Below, one piece after another: positions 1 through 7,327 of a stretch of DNA of 10,512 nt (positions within the stretch are counted from its first letter, which is position 1; each line of letters begins with the position of its first letter). This stretch comes from Crocinitomicaceae bacterium (lineage in GTDB: Bacteria; Bacteroidota; Bacteroidia; Flavobacteriales_D; Crocinitomicaceae), in contig JALWLM010000451.1 in NCBI GenBank assembly GCA_027084145.1, positions 1 through 10,512 of the forward strand, given 5' to 3'. The notes under the pieces were generated by a model. The model did no database searches. It was not told the origin of the DNA and saw only the letters and a list, made by a program, of their open reading frames with translations. The position numbers and the translations under genes are program-made.

Positions 1-385
1 TGATTTCCCCATTTAGTATTGCTTCTTTTGCTGCTGTTTTGTAAGCGGAAATCAATCCCCCAACCCCGAGTTTTACTCCTCCGAAATATCGTATAACTCC
101 AATTAAAACATTGCTCAAGCCAAAAGACTCTATCTGCCTTAAAATCGGCAGCCCTGCTGAGTTGGTCGGTTCTCCGTCGTCATTTGCGCGGTAACGTTCT
201 TTATCTTTGAACCCAATTTTATATGCGTAGCATAAATGCCTTGCTTGTGGGTGCTCTTTTTTCCATTTATGAAGAAGGTTTTGCGCTTCCTCTTCTGAAG
301 AACAAGGAGCGGCAAAAGCAATAAACTTAGATCCTTTTTCTTTATAAACGGAAGAAGAAAATCCCTTTAACTTGTTGTATTTCAC
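1..385 (-). CDS. YigZ/IMPACT-family (UPF0029) protein, C-terminus off window
   Basis: The 128 visible codons read from 385 down to 2. They carry the UPF0029/IMPACT signature: DDGEPTNSAG at residues 69-78, then RYFGGVKLGVGG at 99-110, followed by an Ala-Tyr-rich helix. Bacterial members are usually about 200 residues, so roughly the last third, including the C-terminal DUF1949-type domain, lies beyond the left edge. The start is GTG at 385. An in-frame TGA lies a few codons upstream and there is no ATG in frame, so the alternatives are poor. An out-of-frame ATG overlaps the GTG but is followed directly by TGA. Eukaryotic IMPACT regulates GCN2. The bacterial role is not settled, so no biochemical function is claimed. 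It is divergent from the secreted-protein pair to its right. Family assignment is confident; the start is fairly confident. Confidence 0.93.
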   Translation of the reverse strand, partial: MKYNKLKGFSSSVYKEKGSKFIAFAAPCSSEEEAQNLLHKWKKEHPQARHLCYAYKIGFKDKERYRANDDGEPTNSAGLPILRQIESFGLSNVLIGVIRYFGGVKLGVGGLISAYKTAAKEAILNGEI

Positions 386-426
386 ATTTTTTCAATTTTA
401 AAGCAACCTTTTTTCTTTTTTTTACG

Positions 427-434
427 TAGATTTG
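427..434 (+). promoter_or_regulatory. Bacteroidota -7 promoter element (TAGATTTG)
   Basis: TAGATTTG matches the Bacteroidota -7 consensus TAnnTTTG at every fixed position. It would start transcription near 440 and give a leader of about 35 nt before the ATG at 475. No clear -33 TTG is visible at the expected distance; that stretch is a T-rich run. The placement also argues against translation from the ATG at 436, which would lie upstream of or at the transcript start. Confidence 0.55.
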
Positions 435-474
435 TATGAATGAAGTCGTTGAAAACCTAAACGTATTAATAATT

Positions 475-792
475 ATGAAAAATACAAAGATACTTCTTTT
501 TGGAATCTGTTTATTGATTACAGGATTTTCTTTTTCTCAACAGACAAGTAAAAAAATGATGCCCGTAACACCTCTTTCGGGAATAGAAAGGTATAAAATA
601 GATTATGAATTGGTTAATTATACATTTGTTGATGGGGACTCAAGTGTACTAAACCTTATTGATTTAGAACATTTTGATGTTGTTCGGAAAGAAAATCAAG
701 ATATAGAAATTACCGATTCGGTTACCGGTCTTAAAGTGCTTATTTACAGTAAAGTAAAAGCAAGAGAAAAGAAATCTGTTAATAAATACTAA
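475..792 (+). CDS. Small exported protein of unknown function
   Basis: This encodes 105 residues. The N-terminus looks like a Sec signal peptide: positive charges at 2 and 5, a hydrophobic core at about residues 6-18, and FSFSQ just before a probable cleavage at about residue 21 or 22. The mature part is about 83 residues, soluble, with no cysteines after the signal and no lipobox, so it is probably periplasmic or released. It lacks a T9SS sorting domain. I do not recognise the family. I chose the ATG at 475 over the in-frame ATG at 436 because only 475 puts the signal peptide at the N-terminus and leaves a normal leader after the promoter at 427-434. The next gene begins 11 bp after its stop, so the two are very likely co-transcribed. 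Its role may be tied to that secreted protein, which is inference. Confidence 0.8.
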   Translation: MKNTKILLFGICLLITGFSFSQQTSKKMMPVTPLSGIERYKIDYELVNYTFVDGDSSVLNLIDLEHFDVVRKENQDIEITDSVTGLKVLIYSKVKAREKKSVNKY

Positions 793-803
793 TTACTACA
801 GTT

Positions 804-2366
804 ATGAAATATTATTACTTAAATATTTTATTCATTTTAATAGGGTTATATTCTTTCTCACAACCTTATTACCATCCTACAACAGGTATTCAGAATGAAT
901 ATGTAGGGGCATGTATGGAAACCGTTGGAACAACAGCCGTTTTGTATTATGATGATGGAGGTCCCGGTTCCAATTACTCCAATAATATTGATCTTATATA
1001 CCGTGTTTTTTGTCCAAGTGTAGCAGGGCACTGTATGCGTGTTACATTTACAAGTTTTGATGTAGAGCCGCCAGGTTGGTTTTTTGGAACAATAATATAT
1101 GATTATCTAACGGTGGGTAACGGGCCCACTCAAAATTCACCGCTTTTCACAACGCCGCCGGCAGATGCTAGCGGTTACATATATGGTAACCCTTCAACTC
1201 CTTTTTCCTATACTTCTACTGATGCAAGCGGATGCTTAACCTTCAGGTTTTATAGTGATGGTTCTGTTACGTATCCCGGGTGGACAGCAACCTTGCAAGC
1301 AATTCCTTGTTCCGGAGGGCCCAATGGAACAGATAATAATGACTGTATCAATAGAACCGCACTTTGTGGGGCGGGGATAAGTCTTAACGGAAATTCAACA
1401 GGTCCGGGTATTGTTGCAGAGGGTTGTACCGGAAGTACTTGTCCCGCCGGAGGAGAAAACCATAGTAATTGGTATTATATTCAAGCTCAAACAAGTGGAA
1501 CCATTGATATTACCCTTATACCGAATAATCCTTCGGGAGATTATGATATTGCAGTTTATGGTCCCAATGTAACTTGTTCTAGTTTGGGACCTGCGCTTCG
1601 ATGTACAGATTCAGGAAATACGGGTAATACCGGACTTGGAAATGGAGCGGCTGATTTCACAGAGGATGTAACCGGAGATGGGTGGGTCGCAAGTATTAAT
1701 GCAACCGCCGGAGATACATATATCATTATGGTGGATGAATGGACGCCCAATTCCGCAGGCGGATATCAATTAAACTTTGGAGGAACTGCCAGTTTAGATT
1801 GTATCATATTGCCAATAGAACTTTCCTCTTTTGATGTTGAGTACGATGTAAATACAGCAACATCCTTGGTAAGATGGACAACGTCATCAGAAAGAGATAA
1901 TGATTTTTTTGAAGTGGAACGTTCTAAAGACGGTGTTCATTATGAAGTTATTGGAAAAGTCGATGCTGTTGGAAATTCTACTCTTGAGACGCAATATATC
2001 TTGGCAGACCCTAAACCGTTTGCAGGGGTTAATTATTACCGTTTAAAGCAAACAGATATAAATGGAAAATCAAGATATTCTGCAATTAAAACAATTAATA
2101 TTTTAGATGAGAAATATGATGTAATGAGTGTTTTCCCTAACCCGGCGAAAGATTATACGGAGGTTATTTTTAATGGATATAAAAAAGGGAAAGGATGGAT
2201 GACCGTTAAATCAGTGGATGGCAAAACCATTGTTAATGAAGAAATAGATGTTGTTCCCGGGACAAATAGAATTTATTTGGATTTATCAAGACAGCCTAAA
2301 GGGTTTTATCAAGTTCTTGTAAATACAAACGAAAAAAGTCATGTCTCAAGATTGATCATTAAATAA
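804..2366 (+). CDS. T9SS-secreted protein with CUB-like, PPC-like and Fn3-like regions
   Basis: This encodes 520 residues. Residues 1-20 form a signal peptide ending SFSQ. Residues about 35-168 look like a CUB domain, with spaced cysteines (C37, C70, C77, C144, C169), a DYLTVGNG strand and a CLTFRFYSDGS strand. Residues about 175-327 resemble a PPC-like beta-sandwich, with SNWYYIQA, GTIDITLIP and DYDIAVYGP. Residues 337-432 are an Fn3-like stretch common before sorting domains (LPIELSSFDV, then NYYRLKQTD). Residues 443-520 are a T9SS type A sorting domain (VFPNPAKD, GKTI, GFYQVLV and a basic end). The protein is expected to cross the inner membrane by Sec and the outer membrane by T9SS, then be anchored or released. 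There are 12 cysteines, all after the signal peptide, which fits disulfide bonding outside the cytoplasm. No catalytic motif is visible, so binding or adhesion is more likely than enzymatic activity. It is the second gene of a unit with the small exported protein and is followed by a hairpin terminator. Confidence 0.88.
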   Translation: MKYYYLNILFILIGLYSFSQPYYHPTTGIQNEYVGACMETVGTTAVLYYDDGGPGSNYSNNIDLIYRVFCPSVAGHCMRVTFTSFDVEPPGWFFGTIIYDYLTVGNGPTQNSPLFTTPPADASGYIYGNPSTPFSYTSTDASGCLTFRFYSDGSVTYPGWTATLQAIPCSGGPNGTDNNDCINRTALCGAGISLNGNSTGPGIVAEGCTGSTCPAGGENHSNWYYIQAQTSGTIDITLIPNNPSGDYDIAVYGPNVTCSSLGPALRCTDSGNTGNTGLGNGAADFTEDVTGDGWVASINATAGDTYIIMVDEWTPNSAGGYQLNFGGTASLDCIILPIELSSFDVEYDVNTATSLVRWTTSSERDNDFFEVERSKDGVHYEVIGKVDAVGNSTLETQYILADPKPFAGVNYYRLKQTDINGKSRYSAIKTINILDEKYDVMSVFPNPAKDYTEVIFNGYKKGKGWMTVKSVDGKTIVNEEIDVVPGTNRIYLDLSRQPKGFYQVLVNTNEKSHVSRLIIK

Positions 2367-2389
2367 ACGATTCTAAATAAAGTTAGAAT

Positions 2390-2417
2390 AGGGATGCTAT
2401 TTTAGTATCCCTTTTTT
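2390..2417 (+). terminator. Intrinsic terminator between convergent genes
   Basis: The left arm AGGGATGCTA (2390-2399) pairs with TAGTATCCCT (2403-2412). This gives a 10-bp stem with one G-T wobble and a 3-nt T loop. Six Ts (2412-2417) follow directly on the plus strand, so it is a good terminator for the secreted-protein gene. On the minus strand the same hairpin lies immediately after the M61 peptidase stop codon, followed by a weaker U-containing stretch, so it may act in both directions. Confidence 0.8.
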
Positions 2418-4126
2418 CATTTCTTCCAAGCATCAAAAATTCTATTTTGTAACTTAGACATATTCTCTTTTTTCTTGATATGATACTTCATATAAAAAGG
2501 ACGATTTACTTCAGGTAGTCGTATGGTTAGTAATCTTCCGCTACGATTAATTAATAAATCTTTTGTGTCTTCAGCAAAATAGTTCAACCATTCATCTAAG
2601 TTAGAGTTAATTTTACATCCGTTTACGGCAATTATTTCATCTTTTAAAATCAATCCGGATAATTCTGCGGGACTGCCATGATAAACTGAGAGTACTTTAA
2701 TCACACCTTTTTCTTTAATTGTTTTAAGCCCTAGTTCCCTTTCTGAATAAGAAGGAGAAGGGGTGTGTTGCAACTCTAACCCTAAAGTTTCGAATGCTTC
2801 AATTAATATAGACTCAAAAGGATTTGTTCCATGGATATATTTTTCAAAAAAATCGGAAAAATCAAAACCGGAGACTTCTATCAAGGTGTTTTTATAATCG
2901 TTTTCAGTGATTCCTTTTCCTTTTATGGCATAGTTAAAATATAGACGTTTGATGACTTCGTCTAAACCGTATTTTCCATTTGTTTCCGATAAGATTTTTA
3001 CATCTATGCAGAAAGCAAGTAGGCATCCCTCCGTATAAATGGATACTTTTCTTCCGGGGGCTCCTCTTTGATACCCGTCCAGCCAAGTATCAAAAGAAGA
3101 CTCTGCTACGGAATAATGAAAACGGGCAGGGTTATCAAAGTGTCGTTGAAGTTGTTTTTCCAGTTCTTTGAAATACTGAACTTCGGAAAAAACCCCGCTT
3201 TTCAGTAAAAATAAATCACCTTGATACGTTGTGATACCTTCGTAAATATAACCTAATTCAGAATAATTTTCTTGCTTAAAATCATAAGGAAGCATTTCTT
3301 GTGGCCGGATAGATTTTACATTCCATGCATGGTATAATTCATGAGAGCTTACGCCTAATAATTCGGCATAGAGTTTTTCAAAAACGGAATAAGAAGGTCC
3401 TAATGCGATAACGGTCGATTTTAAATGCTCAACACCATGGTACGCCGGTTGCGTTAATATTTGAAATAAAAAGTGGAACTCTTTTGAAGGAAATTCTGAG
3501 AATTTTTCTATTTGTTTATTTGTAAACGCCTGAAAGTCTTTTAATAATTTTTCCCATTTAGGCTTTACCTCTCCATTAAACCAAACGTGAAATTTTACAC
3601 CGTGAGATTCATAAGTTTTGTGTTGTAACCGGCTAGACGCAATAAAGGGAGAGTCAAATAATTCATCACAATTTTCAACACGAAAAATCTTCGGTTCAAC
3701 TTGCTCCATTGATGTTGCAATTTGCCAATCGGAAGGGACATTGATGAAAATTTCAACAGGTTGATGAAAAGTTTCTTCCGTATAAAAACAACAATTTACA
3801 GGATTAATGTATAGTTGTGTGTCGTATAAAAAAGTAGAACCTGCATTTAGAATCGATGCATGAAAATTATAAGAAAGATGTATTTCCTTGTTGGAAGGCG
3901 TTTGAACTTTCCAGGTGTCTTTTTTTATTTTTTTAAAATCCAATTGATATCCGTTTTCATCTAAAACCTTAAAATTTCGAATGAATTTTGCGAAATTAGC
4001 TAATTCATATCGCCCCGGACGCCATGCGGGCAATTCTAAAATTGTGACATCTGATAAAACGGGTATGATTGTTTCAATATGGATATATTGTTCGGATAGA
4101 CTTCCTTTTTGAAATTTAATTTTCAT
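2417..4126 (-). CDS. M61-family (glycyl aminopeptidase-like) metallopeptidase with PDZ domain
   Basis: This encodes 569 residues, close to the family's usual length. The N-terminal beta domain covers about 1-165 and contains LPAWRPGRYEL at 31-42, typical of the M61 N-terminal region. The catalytic domain has GVEH at 231-234 and the zinc motif HELYH at 262-266 (H262 and H266 as ligands, E263 as catalytic base). The likely third ligand is E296 in YEGITTY. A PDZ domain lies at about 450-538, including the HGSPAELSGL turn. The characterised Sphingomonas glycyl aminopeptidase belongs to this family and removes N-terminal Gly or Ala; the substrate here is unknown. No signal peptide is visible, so it is predicted to be cytoplasmic. 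The start is ATG at 4126, downstream of a TAnnTTTG element. It converges on the secreted-protein gene and diverges from pheT. All expected catalytic residues are present. Confidence 0.92.
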   Translation of the reverse strand: MKIKFQKGSLSEQYIHIETIIPVLSDVTILELPAWRPGRYELANFAKFIRNFKVLDENGYQLDFKKIKKDTWKVQTPSNKEIHLSYNFHASILNAGSTFLYDTQLYINPVNCCFYTEETFHQPVEIFINVPSDWQIATSMEQVEPKIFRVENCDELFDSPFIASSRLQHKTYESHGVKFHVWFNGEVKPKWEKLLKDFQAFTNKQIEKFSEFPSKEFHFLFQILTQPAYHGVEHLKSTVIALGPSYSVFEKLYAELLGVSSHELYHAWNVKSIRPQEMLPYDFKQENYSELGYIYEGITTYQGDLFLLKSGVFSEVQYFKELEKQLQRHFDNPARFHYSVAESSFDTWLDGYQRGAPGRKVSIYTEGCLLAFCIDVKILSETNGKYGLDEVIKRLYFNYAIKGKGITENDYKNTLIEVSGFDFSDFFEKYIHGTNPFESILIEAFETLGLELQHTPSPSYSERELGLKTIKEKGVIKVLSVYHGSPAELSGLILKDEIIAVNGCKINSNLDEWLNYFAEDTKDLLINRSGRLLTIRLPEVNRPFYMKYHIKKKENMSKLQNRIFDAWKK

Positions 4127-4152
4127 GATTTAATTTTCAATAAATGTTTTGT

Positions 4153-4160
4153 CAAAGTTA
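4153..4160 (-). promoter_or_regulatory. -7 promoter element for the M61 peptidase gene
   Basis: On the minus strand this reads TAACTTTG, a full match to TAnnTTTG, ending 27 bases before the ATG at 4126. It implies a leader of about 20 nt. No convincing -33 TTG is seen at normal spacing, so the call rests on the -7 match and its position. Confidence 0.45.
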
Positions 4161-4223
4161 AATGTAAAATCATAAATCTCATTTCTAATTCAACTTTTTA
4201 TTTATATATCACCTGTTTCTATC

Positions 4224-4252
4224 TTTGATTCACTCGATTATTCCTAAATTTG
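4224..4252 (+). promoter_or_regulatory. Promoter for pheT-bioD-bioA (TTTG, 17 bp, TAAATTTG)
   Basis: TAAATTTG at 4245-4252 matches the Bacteroidota -7 element. TTTG at 4224-4227 lies 17 bp upstream and fits the -33 element. Transcription would start near 4259, leaving about 18 nt before the pheT ATG at 4277. The upstream TTTG is itself the end of TATCTTTG (4220-4227), a second possible -7 element. An AGAGG at 4269-4273 is a weak ribosome-binding candidate very close to the ATG. Confidence 0.7.
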
Positions 4253-4276
4253 CTTATTCGTTGAAAAAAGAGGTTT

Positions 4277-6709
4277 ATGAAAATTTCATACAATTGGTTA
4301 AAAGAATACATCAATATTGATTTAGACATTGACACGGTCGCAGAAATACTCACGAATACAGGTTTAGAGGTAGAAGGAGTTGAGAAAATAGAAGGAGTTA
4401 AAGGAGGATTAAGAGGAGTTGTTATCGGAGAAGTTGTGGACTGTGAAAAACATCCTGATGCAGACCGATTAAAAGTAACACGAGTAGATATTGGAGATGA
4501 AGAGTTGCAAATTGTTTGCGGAGCTCCCAATGTAGCAAAAGGTCAAAAAGTAGTCGTCGCAACGGTAGGCTGTACACTTTATCCTAAACCGGATGAAGCG
4601 TTTAAAATTAAAAAATCAAAAATAAGAGGAGTAGAATCTTTTGGAATGATTTGCGCAGAAGATGAATTAGGGTTGGGGAACGATCATGATGGAATCATGG
4701 TTTTAGAGGAGAGTGCGATTCCCGGAACTCCGGCTTCGGAGTTTTTTCAATTGGAAGATGATTATTTGATTGAAATCGGATTAACCCCCAATCGTTCTGA
4801 TGCAATGGGACACATTGGGGTAGCACGTGATTTAAAAGCATTTTTAAATGTGCATGAATCTTCAAATCTTAAATTAAATTTCCCTAATATTTCAAATTTT
4901 AATGTAGATGATGAATCCTTGGTGATAGACGTTGAGGTAAAGCAAAAAGATTTATGTCCTCGATATACAGGTCTTTCAATTGCGGGAGTAGAAATCAAAG
5001 ATTCTCCCGAATGGTTACAAAAAAGATTGAGAAGCATAGGGTTGTCACCCATCAACAATGTGGTAGATGTAACGAATTATGTGATGCATGAATTAGGGAA
5101 TCCGTTACATGCATTTGACGCGGATAAAGTAAAGGGTAAAATTGTTGTTGAAACAGCAAAGGAAGGAGAAAAGTTTGTTACACTTGACGGAGTGGAGAGA
5201 ACCTTGACTTCGGAAGATTTGATGATTACTAACGGAAAAGAAAATTTATGTATTGCAGGGGTGATGGGTGGTTTGGATTCCGGGGTTAGTAATCAAACTA
5301 AAAACATTTTCCTTGAGGCAGCATATTTTAATCCTGTATCTGTTCGAAAAACAGCAAAAAGACATGGGATTAGCACCGATTCATCGTTTCGTTTTGAGCG
5401 TGGAGTGGATCCAAATATGGTTTTATTTGCTCTTAAAAGAGCCGCTTTACTTATAAAAGAAGTTGCGGGAGGAACAGTATCCATGCAAGTTACAGATACA
5501 CATCCTGAAGTATTTCAAGGACCGAAAATCCAATTGAATTATGACCGTTGTCAAAAGTTAATAGGAGAACAAATTCCTAAAGAAACCATAAAGAAAATCC
5601 TTAACGAATTAGATTTTCAAATTTTAGAAGATAAAGAAGAAGGAATAGTTGTCCAAAGTCCGACTTTTAGAGTAGATGTAACGAGAGAAGCAGATTTAAT
5701 AGAAGAGATTCTTCGTATTTACGGATTTAATAAAATTTCGCTTCCGGAAAAGCTAAATACATCAATCACCTATTCTCAAAAACCGGATTTAGAGAAAATT
5801 CAAACAATTGTTTCGGAAATGTTGGTTGGGATGGGCTTTTTTGAAATGATGAACAACTCTTTGACGAAATCAAAATATATTACTGATAGTCAAGGAGATA
5901 CTGTAAAGCCTGAAAACAGTGTTGCGATTCTAAATCCTTTGAGTCAGGATTTAGACGTTATGCGTCAAAGTATGATTTTTGGGGTTTTGGAAACAGTATT
6001 GTACAATCAAAACAGACAAAATCCTAATTTGAAATTGTTTGAGTTTGGAAAAATCTATCAAAAATTTGAAGATGGTTATTTTGAAAACAAACGATTAACT
6101 ATTGCTATTACAGGGTTAAAACAAGTTGAAAACTGGAATTCAAATAAAGATAAAGTATCTTTTTACACGATTAAAGCTGTAGCTAAAAATATTTTAAAAC
6201 GGTTGGGGTTGTCCTCTCTATTGAAATTTAAACCGCTAAAGAAATCTTTATTGGAAGATGGACTCCAATGTTATATTTTGAAAAAGAAAGTAGGGGAAAT
6301 AGGATGGTTGCCTAATAAGATGAAAAAACAGTTTGGAGTTAAAGGAGATGTTTTTGTTGCTGATTTAGACTGGGATGCGGTTATTGAAAGCTTGAAATTC
6401 ACTTCGGTAAAATACCATGAAATTCCCAAAACATTTGCAGTTAGAAGAGACTTCTCTTTATTGTTGGATGAAAAAGTAAGTTTTTCAGAAATCGAAGAAA
6501 TTGCAAAAAGTTGCGATAAAAGAATATTGCAAGAAGTTGGACTTTTTGATGTTTATGAAGGGGATAAATTGGAAAAAGGAAAGAAGTCTTATGCGGTTTC
6601 ATTCATTTTCCAAGACGCAGAAAAGACATTGAAAGATAAACAAGTAGATGCAGTGATGGATAAGATTAGAGTTCAACTGGAAAAGAAATTAAACGCTCAA
6701 TTAAGATAA
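4277..6709 (+). CDS. pheT: Phenylalanine--tRNA ligase beta subunit
   Basis: This encodes 810 residues, full length for the bacterial beta subunit. With PheS it forms the alpha2-beta2 enzyme that charges tRNA-Phe in the cytoplasm. The N-terminus MKISYNWLKEY is typical. The EMAP/OB-fold tRNA-binding domain lies at about 42-150 (HPDADRLKV, IVCGAPNV, GVESFGMICAEDELGLG). The B3/B4 region, which houses the editing site in this family, is at about 213-385 (GLSPINNVVDVTNYVMHELG and FRFERGVDPN). B5 follows at about 412-485 (DLIEEILRIYGF), then the catalytic-like core at about 490-700. The C-terminal FDX-ACB anticodon-binding domain is at about 714-809 (FAVRRDFSLLLDE). pheS is not in the window. The pheT TAA at 6707-6709 abuts the bioD ATG at 6710 with no gap, so the two genes should share a transcript and may be translationally coupled. 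Confidence 0.98.
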   Translation: MKISYNWLKEYINIDLDIDTVAEILTNTGLEVEGVEKIEGVKGGLRGVVIGEVVDCEKHPDADRLKVTRVDIGDEELQIVCGAPNVAKGQKVVVATVGCTLYPKPDEAFKIKKSKIRGVESFGMICAEDELGLGNDHDGIMVLEESAIPGTPASEFFQLEDDYLIEIGLTPNRSDAMGHIGVARDLKAFLNVHESSNLKLNFPNISNFNVDDESLVIDVEVKQKDLCPRYTGLSIAGVEIKDSPEWLQKRLRSIGLSPINNVVDVTNYVMHELGNPLHAFDADKVKGKIVVETAKEGEKFVTLDGVERTLTSEDLMITNGKENLCIAGVMGGLDSGVSNQTKNIFLEAAYFNPVSVRKTAKRHGISTDSSFRFERGVDPNMVLFALKRAALLIKEVAGGTVSMQVTDTHPEVFQGPKIQLNYDRCQKLIGEQIPKETIKKILNELDFQILEDKEEGIVVQSPTFRVDVTREADLIEEILRIYGFNKISLPEKLNTSITYSQKPDLEKIQTIVSEMLVGMGFFEMMNNSLTKSKYITDSQGDTVKPENSVAILNPLSQDLDVMRQSMIFGVLETVLYNQNRQNPNLKLFEFGKIYQKFEDGYFENKRLTIAITGLKQVENWNSNKDKVSFYTIKAVAKNILKRLGLSSLLKFKPLKKSLLEDGLQCYILKKKVGEIGWLPNKMKKQFGVKGDVFVADLDWDAVIESLKFTSVKYHEIPKTFAVRRDFSLLLDEKVSFSEIEEIAKSCDKRILQEVGLFDVYEGDKLEKGKKSYAVSFIFQDAEKTLKDKQVDAVMDKIRVQLEKKLNAQLR

Positions 6710-7327
6710 ATGAAATTTTTCGTTGCGGGAATAGGAACGGAAGTAGGGAAAACGGTGGCAAGTGCTGTTATCGCCGAAGCACTCCAAGCATATTACTGGA
6801 AACCGATACAGGCAGGGGACTTAGAAGACAGTGATTCAATAAAAGTAAAGCGATGGACACAAAACGTGGTCGTTTTAAAAGAAAGATATTGTTTGTTTCA
6901 ACCGATGTCACCTCATGCAGCAGCAAAAATAGATGGAATAGAAATTAAAAAGGAAGACTTTCAATTACCGGATGTAGAAGGAAACCTTATTGTAGAAGGT
7001 GCGGGAGGTTTAATGGTTCCGATAAATGAACATGGTTTTTTGATGTTGGATTTGGTAGAATACTTTGATCTTCCTGTTATATTGGTTTCAAGAAATTATT
7101 TAGGGAGTATCAATCACACTTTATTGTCGGTGGAAGCTTTAAAAAACCGAGGAATTTCGATAGCGGGTATTTTATTTAACGGTGAAGAAAACAAAGAGAC
7201 AGAAAGAATCATTTTAGAATACTCCGGGCTTAAAAAGATAGGACGAATTCCACAAGCTGATATAATAGACAAATCCTTTGTTATAAAGCAAGCCGGTCAG
7301 CTAAAACAATTATTAATAAACTCATGA
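6710..7327 (+). CDS. bioD: ATP-dependent dethiobiotin synthetase
   Basis: This encodes 205 residues, near the usual length. BioD carboxylates and cyclises 7,8-diaminopelargonic acid to dethiobiotin using CO2 and ATP, the step after BioA. The P-loop GIGTEVGKT is at residues 7-15, with K14 and T15 as phosphate and Mg contacts. YWKPIQAGD at 29-37 carries the substrate-site lysine K31. VEGAGGLMVP at 95-104 contains the conserved glutamate E96. LGSINHTLL at 131-139 and FNG at 156-158 are further family motifs in the nucleotide and substrate regions. The ATG directly follows the pheT stop and the end overlaps the bioA start by 4 nt (ATGA, 7324-7327). No internal promoter is obvious, so expression probably depends on the pheT promoter. 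All key residues are present. Confidence 0.97.
   Translation: MKFFVAGIGTEVGKTVASAVIAEALQAYYWKPIQAGDLEDSDSIKVKRWTQNVVVLKERYCLFQPMSPHAAAKIDGIEIKKEDFQLPDVEGNLIVEGAGGLMVPINEHGFLMLDLVEYFDLPVILVSRNYLGSINHTLLSVEALKNRGISIAGILFNGEENKETERIILEYSGLKKIGRIPQADIIDKSFVIKQAGQLKQLLINS

Noticed and set aside
139..321. 60-codon minus-strand reading frame
   Set aside because: It lies in another frame of the YigZ/IMPACT gene, whose own frame matches the family motifs.
436..474. Upstream in-frame ATG that would add 13 residues to the small exported protein
   Set aside because: It would bury the signal peptide inside the protein and lies at or before the expected transcript start from the promoter at 427-434.
485..492. 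Minus-strand TATCTTTG as a promoter for the YigZ/IMPACT gene
   Set aside because: It lies inside the divergent coding region about 100 bases from the start, has no -33 partner, and such a match is expected by chance in AT-rich DNA.
4127..4276. Possible leader RNA, riboswitch or attenuator before pheT
   Set aside because: The leader after the predicted transcript start is only about 18 nt, with no room for a structured element. The rest of the gap holds just the divergent promoter elements.
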